A stretch of DNA of 64,000 bases from Planctomycetota bacterium (GCA_003388505.1 QQVO01000036.1:62001-126000); one strand, 5' to 3'. Shown: positions 17,403 through 27,953, counted from the stretch's first letter. The notes: a model not told the origin generated them from the letters alone. A program made the numbers and translations.

Positions 17403-19232
17403 TCAACGGGAATCGTCGCGGCCGGTTTTGTCCAACTCCTCCAACAGTTGGCGCGCTCTCGCATGATTCGGATCGATCTGCAGAACGCGCCGGAATGAGT
17501 TGGCGGCGGAGTCTGAATCGCCCTGTTCCCGCTGAATCAGCCCAAGATTGAAGTGCGCAGAGGTATAGTGCGGCGCGATTTCGATCGCCCGTTCCAATTG
17601 AGCCAGCGCTTCATCGGTCCGGCCGGTGAGAAAAAGCGTGACCGCCAGTCGCACACGGGCGGCCGCCATGTCGGGTCGTGATTCCGCCGCCTTCTCGAAT
17701 TCGCTTCGAGCTTCCGACAGGAATCCGGCGTCGTGATACAGCACGCCGAGATTAAAGTGCGCGAGGGCGTAATCCGGGAGAATCGAGATGGCGGCGGCGT
17801 AGTGCCGGGCCGCCATACCGCGGTTCCCGCGCAAGTAATGACTGTGTCCCAGATTGTTGTGCGCCAGGTAGTTTGATTCGGTGACCGAGATCGCGTGACT
17901 GAAGAGAGATTCCGTGTCGCGCCACGTGGAGGCCTGACGCCACGTCGGCAAGGGTAGCGCGATCAACGGCGCCGCCGCAACAAGACGGACGACCTGAGCG
18001 GGCACAAACTTTCGTAATCGAGCGAGCAGTTCACCGCCAAGCCAGACAACCGCCCAGAAGATCCCGATGAGAGGAAGATACGCGTACCGATCGGCAAGCC
18101 GCTGCTCGCCCACCTGGAGGATGCCGATCATCGGGAACATTACTCCCAGGTACCACAGCCAGCCCGTCAGCAAATAGCCTCTCCGACGCCGCTGAAGAAA
18201 TGCGACCAGAGTGACGGTGATAATGACTGCCGCCGAGATGATCGCCGGCAACGCTAAAGCAGAGTCCGGATTCGCGTCGACGACGGCAGGGTGTGGGTAG
18301 AATACCGCCAGATCCACCGGCCAGACCGCTTTCCGGAGATACTCGACGTATGAGACCAAGGCGTTTTCGATGCGAATCGAAAGTCGAAAGGTCGTCAAGT
18401 CCTGGACGACTCCCTCGGCTTTCTGGCAGAGGATTGTGAGCACGCCTGCAATCACCGCCATGGCGAACAGCGGCGCCTTCTCAAGGACCAGACGCTTGTA
18501 CGAGTCGCCCGCCATCGCTGCATCACGCGGCGCTACAGAGTCGATGGCCTCACCGCTGTCAGAGGGTTGCGATCGACCGCATCGCCGGAGCGGCCAGAAA
18601 TCGAGCAGAATGAATACGCATGGCAAGGTCACCGCGAGCGGCTTCGACATCAGCGCGAGCGCTGCGGTGACCAGCACCGCGAGGTAGGCGCCCGCCGATC
18701 TCTTCTGACAGTACACCGCGTAGCACCACATCGACGCCATCCAGCAGGCGGCGCACAGCACATTGCGGCGCTCCGAAACCCACGCGACGGACTCGACGTT
18801 GAGCGGGTGGATTGCGAACAGCATCGCGACGTATGCACTCGCCTGCGTTCGTCCCGTCATCCTGCGAATCGCCATGAACAGCAGGACAACGCTCAGAATA
18901 TGGAGCCCGAGATTGGTCAGGTGATGCCCCGCCGGTTCGAGGCCGAACAGTTCGCAATCGAGTTGGTGCGACAACCAGGCCAGAGGATGCCATTGACTGG
19001 GGCCGTGGATGCCGAAAGCCCAGGTGAAATTGTCCCAGGTGAGGCCGGAACGAACGTGCTCGTTGTCGAACACATGCACACCATCGTCGTACTGCACAAA
19101 CTCGAAGCTTGCGGTCTGCGCGTACAGCAGGGCCGGCGCCGCCGCCAGCAGGATCACGGCCGGCCATGCCGGGCGCAGCGGTCGGCGATCAGGAGAATCA
19201 ACGGAGTTCAAATCAGCCGACCGATCCGACAT
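17403..19232 (-). CDS. TMTC-like multi-pass mannosyltransferase with C-terminal TPR repeats
   Basis: A 609-residue protein. The N-terminal half has about 10 membrane segments. The first periplasmic loop contains FEFVQYDDGVHVFDNEHVRS, the YDD motif of GT-C transferases of the PMT/TMTC type, then SQWHPLAWLSHQLDC and HPLNVESVAWVSERRNVLCA, which are strongly conserved in this bacterial family (DUF1736/TPR). The C-terminal third carries at least four TPR units (HNNLGHSHYLRGNRGMAARH, HFNLGVLYHDAGFLSEARSE, SAHFNLGLIQREQGDSDSAA). It probably transfers a sugar from a polyprenyl-phosphate sugar to exported proteins or glycans. It lies in one block with a CRTAC1-like gene upstream and YfhO-SGNH downstream. 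Confidence 0.8.
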   Translation of the reverse strand: MSDRSADLNSVDSPDRRPLRPAWPAVILLAAAPALLYAQTASFEFVQYDDGVHVFDNEHVRSGLTWDNFTWAFGIHGPSQWHPLAWLSHQLDCELFGLEPAGHHLTNLGLHILSVVLLFMAIRRMTGRTQASAYVAMLFAIHPLNVESVAWVSERRNVLCAACWMASMWCYAVYCQKRSAGAYLAVLVTAALALMSKPLAVTLPCVFILLDFWPLRRCGRSQPSDSGEAIDSVAPRDAAMAGDSYKRLVLEKAPLFAMAVIAGVLTILCQKAEGVVQDLTTFRLSIRIENALVSYVEYLRKAVWPVDLAVFYPHPAVVDANPDSALALPAIISAAVIITVTLVAFLQRRRRGYLLTGWLWYLGVMFPMIGILQVGEQRLADRYAYLPLIGIFWAVVWLGGELLARLRKFVPAQVVRLVAAAPLIALPLPTWRQASTWRDTESLFSHAISVTESNYLAHNNLGHSHYLRGNRGMAARHYAAAISILPDYALAHFNLGVLYHDAGFLSEARSEFEKAAESRPDMAAARVRLAVTLFLTGRTDEALAQLERAIEIAPHYTSAHFNLGLIQREQGDSDSAANSFRRVLQIDPNHARARQLLEELDKTGRDDSR

Positions 19233-19306
19233 ACGTTCACGGAATGTCTGGTTTCAAATGGCATCGGCCGCGCCGCCCGAAGGCCGCCCCGAGGCGGCAT
19301 GACACG

Positions 19307-22300
19307 TCAATCGGACGGGGCGAGCCGGAACAGTTTCGGCCGGCCTTCGACTGCGAGCAGCATCCGGTTGACCGGAACCTCGTCCAACTCGTCGACACGT
19401 CCGCTGGGCCACCGGATGATCAACCGGTCCACGAATTGCGCGGATCCGATTCCGAAGTGCAGCAGGGGCTGGTTGCGCGCCTGATACCCGTCCCCCGCGG
19501 AGAGATGACGCACCGTGGGAACCCCCTCGACGAAAACCGTGGCGATGGCGCCGACGGCGTCCCGGTCCGACGATGCCCCCCGCAGTTGAAGCGAGACAAA
19601 GTTGCCGACGTCTGTCGTCGTATTCGTCAGCAGCGCCGAATTCGCCTGGAGATGCGAAATCGCCGTGTCCTCCCGTCCATCCTGGTTCCAGTCCAAGCGA
19701 GCCAGCCCGCGCCCGAAGAAGTGCTTCTGAAAATACGGCCCGAGCGTGAGCGCGGGAACTTCAGCGAAGCGTCCGTCTCCAGCGTTGAGAAAGAACTGCG
19801 GCGGCATCGCATACATCTGGCCGGCGGCCCGGTAGTCGTCGATATGGCCGTTCGTGACGATCAGGTCCAGGTCTCCATCCAGGTCCACATCCAGAAACTG
19901 CGTTCCGAAACCGAGCAGGTGATAGGACGGCTGCGCGAGTCCGGCGACCTTGGTCCCGTCGACGAACAGGCCGCCTGCCTGCTGAATGTAGAGCGTATTC
20001 GTCTCCTCGGTGAAATTCGTCACGAACAGGTCGAGTCGCCCATCCCGGTTCGCATCACCGGCGGCGACTCCCATGCACGCTTCGCTGCGTCCGTCGCCGT
20101 TCAATGCGAGTCCGGCGGGAAGGGCGTTGTCTGTGAATCGCGGGGATCTTTCAGACTTCGATGTCGTGTTGCGGAGAAAAAAGTTCGGAACTCCGTCATT
20201 GGCAACAAACAGACTGATGTCGCCGGAACCGTCGATATCCGCGGCGAGAACGCCGAGTCCCTTGCCGTTGTCGCGCGTCGCTTCGCCGATCGACGTCGCG
20301 GAATAGAAGGTTCCGTCTCCCGCGTTGACCAGTAGACAATCAGCAGCCGCTGAGAAGTTGACGGGGAGGCAGGGATTCCGGATTCCGTTTCGATCACGGC
20401 AGACGCGCTCGAAGATCTCGTCTCCGCTGAGGTAATTGACACAGTAGATGTCGGGCAGTCCGTCGCGGTTCAGGTCGGCGATCGCACAACTGGTCGTCCA
20501 CGAAGGCGCACCTTCCGCGTCGGAGAGATCGTTTTCGGTGAACGTCCCGTCGCCGTTGTTGACGAAGAACCGGTTCTTGCCCAGGTTGGCAACGAACAGG
20601 TCTGGAAACCCGTCGGCGTTCACGTCCCCCACGGCCAGTCCCTGACTGTAGCGATCCTCGAGAATTCGCGCCTTCAACGTGACATCGAGAAATCGCTCTC
20701 CGGAAACGTTCCGAAACAGACGATCCAATTCGTCCGCCGGGGACGCAACCGGCGGCGAACGGCTTCCCTGTGTGAAGTACAGATCGGGAAACCCATCTTG
20801 ATCGAAATCGACAGCGCCGACGCCGCCTCCGGTGAACTCATAGACTCGGCCGAGACCGTCTATTTCCGGGTCGGCGCCATTCTCGTATCGGAACTCAATC
20901 CCGCATGCGGCCGCACGGTCCTCAAAACTCACTGAGGACGCCGGATCTCGACCAGCTTCGAAAAGAGTCCGAGGTCGCGTGCCATCCCGGGGGGCGGACG
21001 AGTGGTCGGTTGACCCGCTCGAATCATCCACGTCGGTCGAGGGCGAGAGGCTCGCAACGTCGAATCTGAGTTGTTCGGCGATGCTGGGCTGGATTCGATT
21101 GAGAGAGAGCCCTTCCGGAATTGAGTCCCGCCACGTCTCCAAGGCCTGCGGGTCTCGGCTTGGTGCAGCATTCTCCGCCAGGAACGACCAGGCGTGTTCC
21201 TCCCACCGCAGGCCGAGAGATGCTGCGATCCCGGAGGCTCGCTCCGCCCGCTGCCGATCAATCTCCGGACGATGTGTGAACGCGTCAAAGACGGCATTCG
21301 TGTAAGCCTGAAGCCTGACGGCGCGCTGCAAATAGGTCTCGGCCTCGTCACGCCGATCGAGTGACAGCAGTGCCTGAGCGAGCCCATAAACCGCGCCCCG
21401 ATGGCAGCCGTTCAGTTCGACGGCTCTCGCGAAACAATGGGCAGCGCGGAAGGATTCGCCTTGATCCGCAGCGAACTCACCGCGCAGCACCCAGAGCGCG
21501 GGGAATTCGTCCGCCCCCTCGGGAAGCTGCTCGTCCCACTCGACGAATTCGTCGAGCCGACCAGCCGACAGCAGCAGGCGTCCCAATTTCAGTTGAGGCT
21601 CGATCCAGTCCGGCCGGGCCTCGATTGCGGCGCGCAGCAGGGCCCCTGCCTCCGCCGTCTCGTGTTGCGCCAGGTGTCGCTCCGCAACCGCCAATAGAAC
21701 GCCCGGGTCGTGCGGCGCCAACTCGCGGTACTCCTCAATGCTCTCATCGGTGTGCCCCAACTCATTCACACAGATGAGATACAGGCGGCGCAGTGTAACG
21801 TCGCCTCGGCGAATCATGGCGAGTTGATACGGCAAGGCCTCCCAATGGCGGGTTTCCAGGCTCAGGATGAACGACAGTCGATCGGTCGCGATCAGATGAT
21901 CCGGCTGCTGGCTCAGCGCGCGGCGGAACTGGTCCTCCGCCTCCGTGAGCTGTTTCTGCTGCCGAAGATAGATCTCACCCGCCGCGATGCGAGCCTCGAC
22001 GGAACTCTCGCCGAGTCCGTCAGGGATTCGTTCGTACCATTGCAGCGCATCGACCGGACGGCCGGACCGGACGGCCGCTTCGGCGGCAATCGTCAGTGCC
22101 GCAATGGAATCCGGTTCGTGCTTCAGCAATGCGCGGGCCGCGTGAGATGCCGCCGCGAAGTCTTTCTTCGAGAGGGCAACTCGTGCGGCAGAGAGCAGTT
22201 CTTCGGAAGAATCGGGCGCGAAGAACTGTCGGCCGAAAATCGCCGCCGCCACAGCCAGACCGGTCAACAGGAGAATGGCGAGTGGGCCGCGTCTCTTGCG

Positions 22301-22351
22301 GGCAAGCCCCTGATGCGCGGGCCGGTCGGACGAAGGAGACTGATCCACCAT
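19307..22351 (-). CDS. CRTAC1-like protein A: TPR, FG-GAP propeller, UnbV/ASPIC domain
   Basis: A 1014-residue protein from ATG 22351 (longer reading of the frame upstream lacks a signal). One N-terminal membrane anchor (GPLAILLLTGLAVAAAIFG) is followed by TPR-like helices (about 40-400). An FG-GAP propeller then shows seven calcium-type D-x-D-x-D/N-G motifs (DFDQDGFPDLYF, DVNADGFPDLFV, DLNRDGLPDIYC, DIDGSGDISLFV, DANRDGRLDLFV, DVDLDGDLDLIV, DWNQDGRED). It ends in an UnbV/ASPIC domain (GDGYQARNQPLLHFGIGSA, IIRWPSGRVDEL). The protein should be anchored and face the periplasm or outside. It is divergent from a full-length paralogue 170 bases away. The biochemical role of the family is not settled. 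Confidence 0.85.
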   Translation of the reverse strand: MVDQSPSSDRPAHQGLARKRRGPLAILLLTGLAVAAAIFGRQFFAPDSSEELLSAARVALSKKDFAAASHAARALLKHEPDSIAALTIAAEAAVRSGRPVDALQWYERIPDGLGESSVEARIAAGEIYLRQQKQLTEAEDQFRRALSQQPDHLIATDRLSFILSLETRHWEALPYQLAMIRRGDVTLRRLYLICVNELGHTDESIEEYRELAPHDPGVLLAVAERHLAQHETAEAGALLRAAIEARPDWIEPQLKLGRLLLSAGRLDEFVEWDEQLPEGADEFPALWVLRGEFAADQGESFRAAHCFARAVELNGCHRGAVYGLAQALLSLDRRDEAETYLQRAVRLQAYTNAVFDAFTHRPEIDRQRAERASGIAASLGLRWEEHAWSFLAENAAPSRDPQALETWRDSIPEGLSLNRIQPSIAEQLRFDVASLSPSTDVDDSSGSTDHSSAPRDGTRPRTLFEAGRDPASSVSFEDRAAACGIEFRYENGADPEIDGLGRVYEFTGGGVGAVDFDQDGFPDLYFTQGSRSPPVASPADELDRLFRNVSGERFLDVTLKARILEDRYSQGLAVGDVNADGFPDLFVANLGKNRFFVNNGDGTFTENDLSDAEGAPSWTTSCAIADLNRDGLPDIYCVNYLSGDEIFERVCRDRNGIRNPCLPVNFSAAADCLLVNAGDGTFYSATSIGEATRDNGKGLGVLAADIDGSGDISLFVANDGVPNFFLRNTTSKSERSPRFTDNALPAGLALNGDGRSEACMGVAAGDANRDGRLDLFVTNFTEETNTLYIQQAGGLFVDGTKVAGLAQPSYHLLGFGTQFLDVDLDGDLDLIVTNGHIDDYRAAGQMYAMPPQFFLNAGDGRFAEVPALTLGPYFQKHFFGRGLARLDWNQDGREDTAISHLQANSALLTNTTTDVGNFVSLQLRGASSDRDAVGAIATVFVEGVPTVRHLSAGDGYQARNQPLLHFGIGSAQFVDRLIIRWPSGRVDELDEVPVNRMLLAVEGRPKLFRLAPSD

Positions 22352-22521
22352 GGTTCGATCGATTCTACCCCGATCCAGACGGGCGGGCCAGAAGCAAACA
22401 CTGCCGCGATCCGGGTGACGACCCTGCTTGCCGCGTCTGGATTCCCGTGATAGTTTTGAAATGACGGCAGCGCGTGCTGGAGCGCAAGGCTTGCCTGTTT
22501 GCGTCTCATGACAGGACTGGA
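22352..22521. promoter_or_regulatory. Divergent intergenic region between the CRTAC1-like paralogues
   Basis: 170 bases separate two divergent start codons, so the promoters of both transcription units must be here or inside the genes. I see no clear -35/-10 pair or operator palindrome. Confidence 0.4.
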
Positions 22522-25500
22522 ATGTCGGGTTCCCGTTCGGCCCCTGCAGAAAGCTCGCCGCGGCGGAACTCTCGGCTCGGCGCATTGCTGCTCATGTTCG
22601 GTGCGATCGCCGGCCTGGTGGTCGTGCTGGCCTTTTCGAAGAGTGATCGGTCGCACGATGAACGCTTGAGGTCTGCGAGGCAATCGTTTGCCCTCGGGGA
22701 CTATCGCGCCGCCGAAGCGGCCGCCGCTGCGGCGCTCGACGCTGAACCTGAATCCCTGGCGGCGATGACGCTTGCTGCGGAGTCCGCCGTCCGGCTCGGC
22801 GATCCCGATCGAGCGGTCCGCTACTTCGAGGTTCCCGAGGACGCCGCCGCGGCAGCAGAAATGCACTCGACCGCGGGAGAGCTGCTGCGCGAGCAGGGAT
22901 ACCTCAGTGCTGCCTTGGAGCAGTTTCGCCGGGCCGTCCGGCGCGATCCCGACCACACACTGGCGCATCGCAGGCTGGCCTTCCTGTATGGAGTCGCCGC
23001 CCGAAATTACGAAGCGATGCCGCATCGACTGCGCGCTCTCGACGAGCCGCGCGTCACGCCGGCCGAAGTCTTCGCCGTCTCGATGGGCGACGACTTTCTT
23101 GAGAACCCCGAGCTTCTGGCCGAATTTCACCGCGACAACCCGGCTGACCCGCTTCCGAAACTCGGATTGGCGCGGGCCGCGCTGGCGCAACGACGTTACG
23201 CGGAGGCGCAGACGTTGCTCGAGGACGTTGTGGCGGCTGAACCGGGCAACCTCGAAGCGCGCGTCAACCTCGGCCGGGTCTTTCTCGCTCTGGGTCACTC
23301 GGAGCAGCTTTGGAACTGGTTTCACGATCTCCCGGAGGGTGAGTGGTCCCATCCAGGCATCGGAATGGTGTGTGGGGAGTGGGCTGAACGGCAGGGAGAC
23401 GTTCGCGCGGCAGTTCGCTGTTACTGCTCCGCATTGCGGCTCGATCCGGAGTCGGCGGAATCGAATTATCAGTTGGGACGCCTGCTCTCTGTCCTGGATG
23501 AAGGGGCGCTGGCTGAACCGTTCCTCACTCGTGCGAGTCGCCTGCGCGGTTACACGAACGACTGTTACGCAGTCATCACTCGTGAGAGCGACAAGACACC
23601 CGTCTGGCAGCAGGATGTTCGCTCCGCCGCCGAGTCTGCGGAGACTCTGGGGCTCACATGGGAAGCGGCGGCCTGGAAGCGGATCGCCGCAGGGATGGCC
23701 GGCGCCAACTCGGAAGACGAAGAGAGTCAGTCAACTTCGAGGGCGGAAAACTCCGTTGCGGCGCAGTGGCCGTTTCGACGGTCGCCTCCGGAGGCCAATC
23801 CGGCCGTGGCGTTCCCAATTCAGGATTATCCCGCGTTTGTCCCGCAGCAAGAGGGACGCTCGCCTGAAAAGCCTCCCCACGATTCAACAGCCGGGAGCAG
23901 ACCGTCACCCCCCATTCGAATCAGGTTTCGCGACGATGCGGAGAGCGCGGGGCTGGGGTTTACGTACTTCAATGACGGGTTTCCATCGGGGCCCGACCGG
24001 CATCTGATGTACGAGTTCACCGGCGGAGGAGCGGGAGTCCTCGATTTCGATCAGGACGGTGCGCCGGACGTCTTCTTCCCCCAGGGATGTCGCTGGCCGC
24101 CCGAATCGCGGGGGCGCGACTACGTCGACGCGCTCTTCAGAAACGTGGCAGGAACTCGATTTCAACAGGTGGAACGGCAGGCTCGCGTGGCGGAAGACCG
24201 CTACAGCCAGGGCGTCGGCGTCGGCGACCTCAATTCGGACGGATTTCCCGACCTGTACATCACGAACATCGGAGGAAATCGTCTGTTCATCAACTGCGGC
24301 GATGGTACGTTTTCGGATGAAACCGCAGCCGTTTCGGGCGACGCGCAGCAGTGGAGCACGAGCTGTGCGCTGGCCGACCTGGACGGCGACGCTCTGCCGG
24401 ACGTTTATTGCGTCAACTACCTCGGCGGGGAGGACGTGTTCACCCGGGTGTGCCGGAACATCGACGGGACGCCGGAGACGTGTCTGCCCCAGAACTTCGA
24501 CGCTGCTCCTGATCAGGTGTTTCTCAGCGCCGGCGACGGGCGATTCATCGATGCCACGAAAGCATCCGGGTGCGACGCCCCTGGTGGAAAGGGGCTGGGA
24601 ATCATCGCAGCCGACTTTCAGTCGAGCGGGCGGCTGTCGGTTTTTGTCGCCAACGATCAGACCCCGAATTTCTTCTTCACGACGTCGGACCCTGACTCCA
24701 CTGCGGAGCCTTGGTTCGTCGAGCGCGGTTTGCCGTCAGGGCTGGCTCTGAACGAACGCGGCCAGACCGAGGCGTGCATGGGAATCGCCGTTGGCGATGC
24801 GGACGGAGATGGACGGCTCGACCTGTTCGTCACCAACTTCGAGCACGAGTCGAACACGCTCTACCTTCAACGGGACGCCATGTCCTTCGTGGATCAGACC
24901 GACCGGTTCGGCCTTGCCGTTCCCAGTCTGCCGATGCTCGGATTCGGGACGCAGTTCCTCGATCCTGACCTGGACGGCGACCTCGACCTGTTGGTGTCCA
25001 ACGGACATATCCACCAAACCGGCCGCGAACGGATGCCGCCGCAGTTCTTCGTCAATCACGACGGCCGGACATTCTCGACTCTCACTCCGAACGAACCGGG
25101 CCCCTATTTCGAGGGCGCGTATCTCGGACGCGGGATGGCGCGGCTCGACTGGAACGGCGACGGCCGCGAAGACGCCGTCGTCACCCACCTCGATGCACCG
25201 TCCGCACTGTTGACCAACGCCGGCCGGTCGCCAGGGAATTGTCTTCGCGTTCGCCTGATCGGCACACGTTCCAACCGCGATGCCATCGGGGCATCCGTCA
25301 CCGTGCGGACCGGCGACCGGACTCTCTTCCGGCAGATCACGGCGGGCGACGGCTATCTCTCCAGCAATGAGCGGGTGCTGACGTTCGGCCTCGGCCTGTT
25401 GGATCGCGTGGACGAGGTCCGGGTCCAATGGCCGTCCGGCGAGACGCACACATTTTCCGAGATTCCCGCGAATCGTCTGATTGCCATCAGGGAGGATGGT

Positions 25501-25545
25501 GCGCTGCATGCGATGCGTTCGTTCGACGATGCGGATGCGGAGTGA
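22522..25545 (+). CDS. CRTAC1-like protein B: TPR, FG-GAP propeller, UnbV/ASPIC domain
   Basis: A 1007-residue paralogue of the divergent gene, with the same order: N-terminal anchor (LGALLLMFGAIAGLVVVLAF), TPR helices (LRSARQSFALGDYRAAEAAA), seven propeller motifs (DFDQDGAPDVFF, DLNSDGFPDLYI, DLDGDALPDVYC, DADGDGRLDLFV, DPDLDGDLDLLV, DWNGDGREDAVV; one degenerate, DFQSSGRLSVFV) and UnbV/ASPIC (GDGYLSSNERVLTFGLG). ATG 22522 is chosen over an upstream TTG at 22474 because it directly precedes the anchor. The two copies share many strings over the propeller (EACMG.A.GDA..DGRLDLFVTNF), so they arose by duplication. The octaheme cytochrome follows 123 bases downstream. Confidence 0.85.
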   Translation: MSGSRSAPAESSPRRNSRLGALLLMFGAIAGLVVVLAFSKSDRSHDERLRSARQSFALGDYRAAEAAAAAALDAEPESLAAMTLAAESAVRLGDPDRAVRYFEVPEDAAAAAEMHSTAGELLREQGYLSAALEQFRRAVRRDPDHTLAHRRLAFLYGVAARNYEAMPHRLRALDEPRVTPAEVFAVSMGDDFLENPELLAEFHRDNPADPLPKLGLARAALAQRRYAEAQTLLEDVVAAEPGNLEARVNLGRVFLALGHSEQLWNWFHDLPEGEWSHPGIGMVCGEWAERQGDVRAAVRCYCSALRLDPESAESNYQLGRLLSVLDEGALAEPFLTRASRLRGYTNDCYAVITRESDKTPVWQQDVRSAAESAETLGLTWEAAAWKRIAAGMAGANSEDEESQSTSRAENSVAAQWPFRRSPPEANPAVAFPIQDYPAFVPQQEGRSPEKPPHDSTAGSRPSPPIRIRFRDDAESAGLGFTYFNDGFPSGPDRHLMYEFTGGGAGVLDFDQDGAPDVFFPQGCRWPPESRGRDYVDALFRNVAGTRFQQVERQARVAEDRYSQGVGVGDLNSDGFPDLYITNIGGNRLFINCGDGTFSDETAAVSGDAQQWSTSCALADLDGDALPDVYCVNYLGGEDVFTRVCRNIDGTPETCLPQNFDAAPDQVFLSAGDGRFIDATKASGCDAPGGKGLGIIAADFQSSGRLSVFVANDQTPNFFFTTSDPDSTAEPWFVERGLPSGLALNERGQTEACMGIAVGDADGDGRLDLFVTNFEHESNTLYLQRDAMSFVDQTDRFGLAVPSLPMLGFGTQFLDPDLDGDLDLLVSNGHIHQTGRERMPPQFFVNHDGRTFSTLTPNEPGPYFEGAYLGRGMARLDWNGDGREDAVVTHLDAPSALLTNAGRSPGNCLRVRLIGTRSNRDAIGASVTVRTGDRTLFRQITAGDGYLSSNERVLTFGLGLLDRVDEVRVQWPSGETHTFSEIPANRLIAIREDGALHAMRSFDDADAE

Positions 25546-25668
25546 CACGACCCGCCGTCTCCGGCGGCAGAGCGGCGACCGTTCTGGAACGCGATCTGCG
25601 GCTCTGCTAGGCTCAAGCCGGGCATATTGATTGGAAATCCTGTCAGGACACCGTGTTCGCCTCTCGGC

Positions 25669-27678
25669 ATGCAGATCGTCGTCCTTCTTATTCTCGGAAC
25701 GTTTCCGATCCTGTTCTGGATCTTGCGCGCGAAGGTGCCGCTTGCGAAGGCATCGGGAGTGTTGGTCGTCTGGGCGGCCGCATTGGCGACCACGGCGTGG
25801 ATCGTGATCCAACGGGATGAGTCGGCGGGGGACCGCAGCGCATCCACAGAGTCTGTTCCGCGAGTCCAGACCGCAGTGGGAGGTCCACGGATCGACAGAT
25901 CGTCGGGATTCGTCGGCTCGGACGCCTGCCGGGACTGCCACTCCGGGCAGCACGCCAGTTGGTACGCCACCTATCATCGGACGATGACTCAAGTCCCCTC
26001 GCCGGAGACGGTGATCGGCGACTTTGATGATCCCGATCTGCCGGAGTGCGGCCTGCCGTTCGATCTGCGATTGCTGCGGGACGATGAGCAGTTCTTCATC
26101 GAGATGGCGGCGGAGGGGCTGGGAGAACAGAGACGGCCGGTGGTGCTGACGACCGGTTCCCATCACATGCAGGTCTACTGGATGAGCCTGGATGAGAGCA
26201 CCAGCGCGCTGGGAATGCTGCCTTATGCGTACCTTCGCGACGAGGCCCGGTGGGTGCCTCGACACGCTGCGTTTCTCAGACCTCCGCAGCCGGTCGCCGA
26301 CAATGAACTGGGCCGTTGGAATCTCGTTTGCATTCAATGCCACACCACGTTCGGCCGCCCCGGCTTCACGCATTACGACGATCCCGACCATGTGTATTTC
26401 GACGGCGTCGACTCGCGCGTCGCCGAACTCGGAATCTCCTGCGAAGCCTGCCACGGGCCGGGAGAAGCGCATGTCCGCTTCCAGCGGCGGCGCGGAGGGA
26501 CGGCCGACTCAAAGGAAGATCCGCCGCTGCAGGCCGCCTCGCTCGTCAACCCGGCAGAGTTGTCGCATCGACGATCGTCGCAGGTCTGTGGTCAGTGCCA
26601 TGCCGTCTTCGAACTGACGTACGACGGGTGGGAACAGTGGAACGCCGGCGGGCACGACTTCCGGCCGGGCGCCGATCTGTCTGAATCGACGACGCGGCGG
26701 CTCATCACCTGTTGCGATTCCGGCAGCGTCGAGCCGGACGAGGCAGGTTACGCCGGTACGGCGGATCTGATGTCGCAGTTCTGGCCGGACGGGATGATCC
26801 GCGTGCGAGGCCGGGAATACACCGCGATCCTCAACACGCCCTGTTTCGAGAAGGGCGAAATGTCGTGCGTGACCTGTCATCAGCTCCATCAGAAAGCGGA
26901 CGATCCCCGGCCCGCCCGGGAGTGGGCCAACGATCTCTTGAAGCATGGGCTCGACTCCGGCAACCAGGCCTGCCTTGACTGCCATCAGGACTTCGCCGAA
27001 GACGACGTGCTTGTGAATCACACTCACCACGCGGCCGATTCCGCCGGAAGCCTCTGTTACAACTGCCACATGCCGTTCACGACGTATGGTCTCCTCAAGG
27101 CGATTCGCAGCCACCAGATCGACTCGCCGGACGTCGCGACGACCATCGAAACAGGACGTCCGAACGCCTGTAACCAATGTCATCTCGACCGAACTCTCGG
27201 TTGGACGGCGGAGAACCTCTCCCGGTGGTACGGCCGGCCGGCCGTGGAGTTGCCCGACGAACATACAACAACCGCGGCCTCCGTCCTCTGGTTGCTGCAG
27301 GGAGACGCCGGGCAGCGCGCCCTGACGGCGTGGACTTACGGCTGGGAAGACGCACATGCAGCCTCGGGAACGGAATGGCTCGCGCCTCACCTGTCGCAAC
27401 TCCTCGTGGACCCGTATGACGCGGTGCGGTTTATCGCCGGAAAATCGCTGGGGCGACTCGAAGGGTTTGAACAACTCGAGTACGACTACCTGGCGCCGCA
27501 GCCTGAGTTGAGCCGCCGCCGCAACCAGGTGCTCCAGACGTGGGCCGCCCGATCGGAACGATTGGCGCCTCAACAGGCCGCCCGCGTGCTGATTGATGGA
27601 GACGGGGCATTGCTCGATGACCGCGTCCGGCAGCTCTTGCAGGGACGCGACGATCGCGAGGTGCGGTTGTCCGAATAG
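25669..27678 (+). CDS. Membrane-anchored octaheme c-type cytochrome with helical C-terminus
   Basis: A 669-residue protein with two N-terminal membrane helices ([17 protein letters not shown] and [18 protein letters not shown]). Eight CxxCH sites follow: CRDCH (C87), CIQCH, CEACH, CGQCH, CVTCH, CLDCH, CYNCH and CNQCH. The C-terminal 150 residues are heme-free and look like HEAT/TPR-type helices ([20 protein letters not shown]). The first heme context ([17 protein letters not shown]) is that of the cytochrome c554-like or DmsE/UnbV-associated multiheme group. The protein should carry electrons outside the cytoplasm. ATG 25669 is preferred; a TTG at 25627 is in frame. It follows CRTAC1-like B on the same strand, a pairing I associate with planctomycetes. 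Confidence 0.85.
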   Translation: MQIVVLLILGTFPILFWILRAKVPLAKASGVLVVWAAALATTAWIVIQRDESAGDRSASTESVPRVQTAVGGPRIDRSSGFVGSDACRDCHSGQHASWYATYHRTMTQVPSPETVIGDFDDPDLPECGLPFDLRLLRDDEQFFIEMAAEGLGEQRRPVVLTTGSHHMQVYWMSLDESTSALGMLPYAYLRDEARWVPRHAAFLRPPQPVADNELGRWNLVCIQCHTTFGRPGFTHYDDPDHVYFDGVDSRVAELGISCEACHGPGEAHVRFQRRRGGTADSKEDPPLQAASLVNPAELSHRRSSQVCGQCHAVFELTYDGWEQWNAGGHDFRPGADLSESTTRRLITCCDSGSVEPDEAGYAGTADLMSQFWPDGMIRVRGREYTAILNTPCFEKGEMSCVTCHQLHQKADDPRPAREWANDLLKHGLDSGNQACLDCHQDFAEDDVLVNHTHHAADSAGSLCYNCHMPFTTYGLLKAIRSHQIDSPDVATTIETGRPNACNQCHLDRTLGWTAENLSRWYGRPAVELPDEHTTTAASVLWLLQGDAGQRALTAWTYGWEDAHAASGTEWLAPHLSQLLVDPYDAVRFIAGKSLGRLEGFEQLEYDYLAPQPELSRRRNQVLQTWAARSERLAPQQAARVLIDGDGALLDDRVRQLLQGRDDREVRLSE

Positions 27679-27689
27679 TGCGGTTTGCG

Positions 27690-27790
27690 AATCCGTGTTG
27701 GCGATCCGTCTCGTGGAGTTCCCGGCTGAGCGGTCTGAAAACCGCTCGACGCGGACGGATGAAGAGCAATCTGCTCCGGCCGCCGGGGGC
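27690..27790. repeat. About 95-bp dispersed repeat (copy 1), with internal hairpin
   Basis: Similar along its length to 50685-50785, including gtgttggcgatc, accgctcgacgcggac and agagcaat.tgctc. It contains gagcggt-ctgaaa-accgctc (27728-27747), which can fold. It lies directly after the octaheme gene; no gene is seen between 27679 and 27953. Confidence 0.55.
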
Positions 27791-27953
27791 CGTTCCGGCG
27801 GTGTCAGCCCGCTTGGCAAATCGGAGAAATACCGGGTTTCGAGGCAAATCTACAGTTGAAGTGACGTCCCGAACGAGATACGCTGTCAAGCTGGTGCGTT
27901 CTCAGCATGCAAAGCCATTTCTCCATTTTCACACTTTCTTAAGGAGCAGGTTC

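Noticed and set aside
22352-22585. Longer N-terminus for CRTAC1-like A
   Set aside because: The extra 78 residues are Arg/Cys-rich, lack a signal, and overlap the start region of the divergent gene; ATG 22351 directly precedes a normal membrane anchor.
24736-27819. Long minus-strand frames opposite the CRTAC1-like B and octaheme genes
   Set aside because: Both are complements of clear genes with propeller and CxxCH motifs and show no family features of their own.
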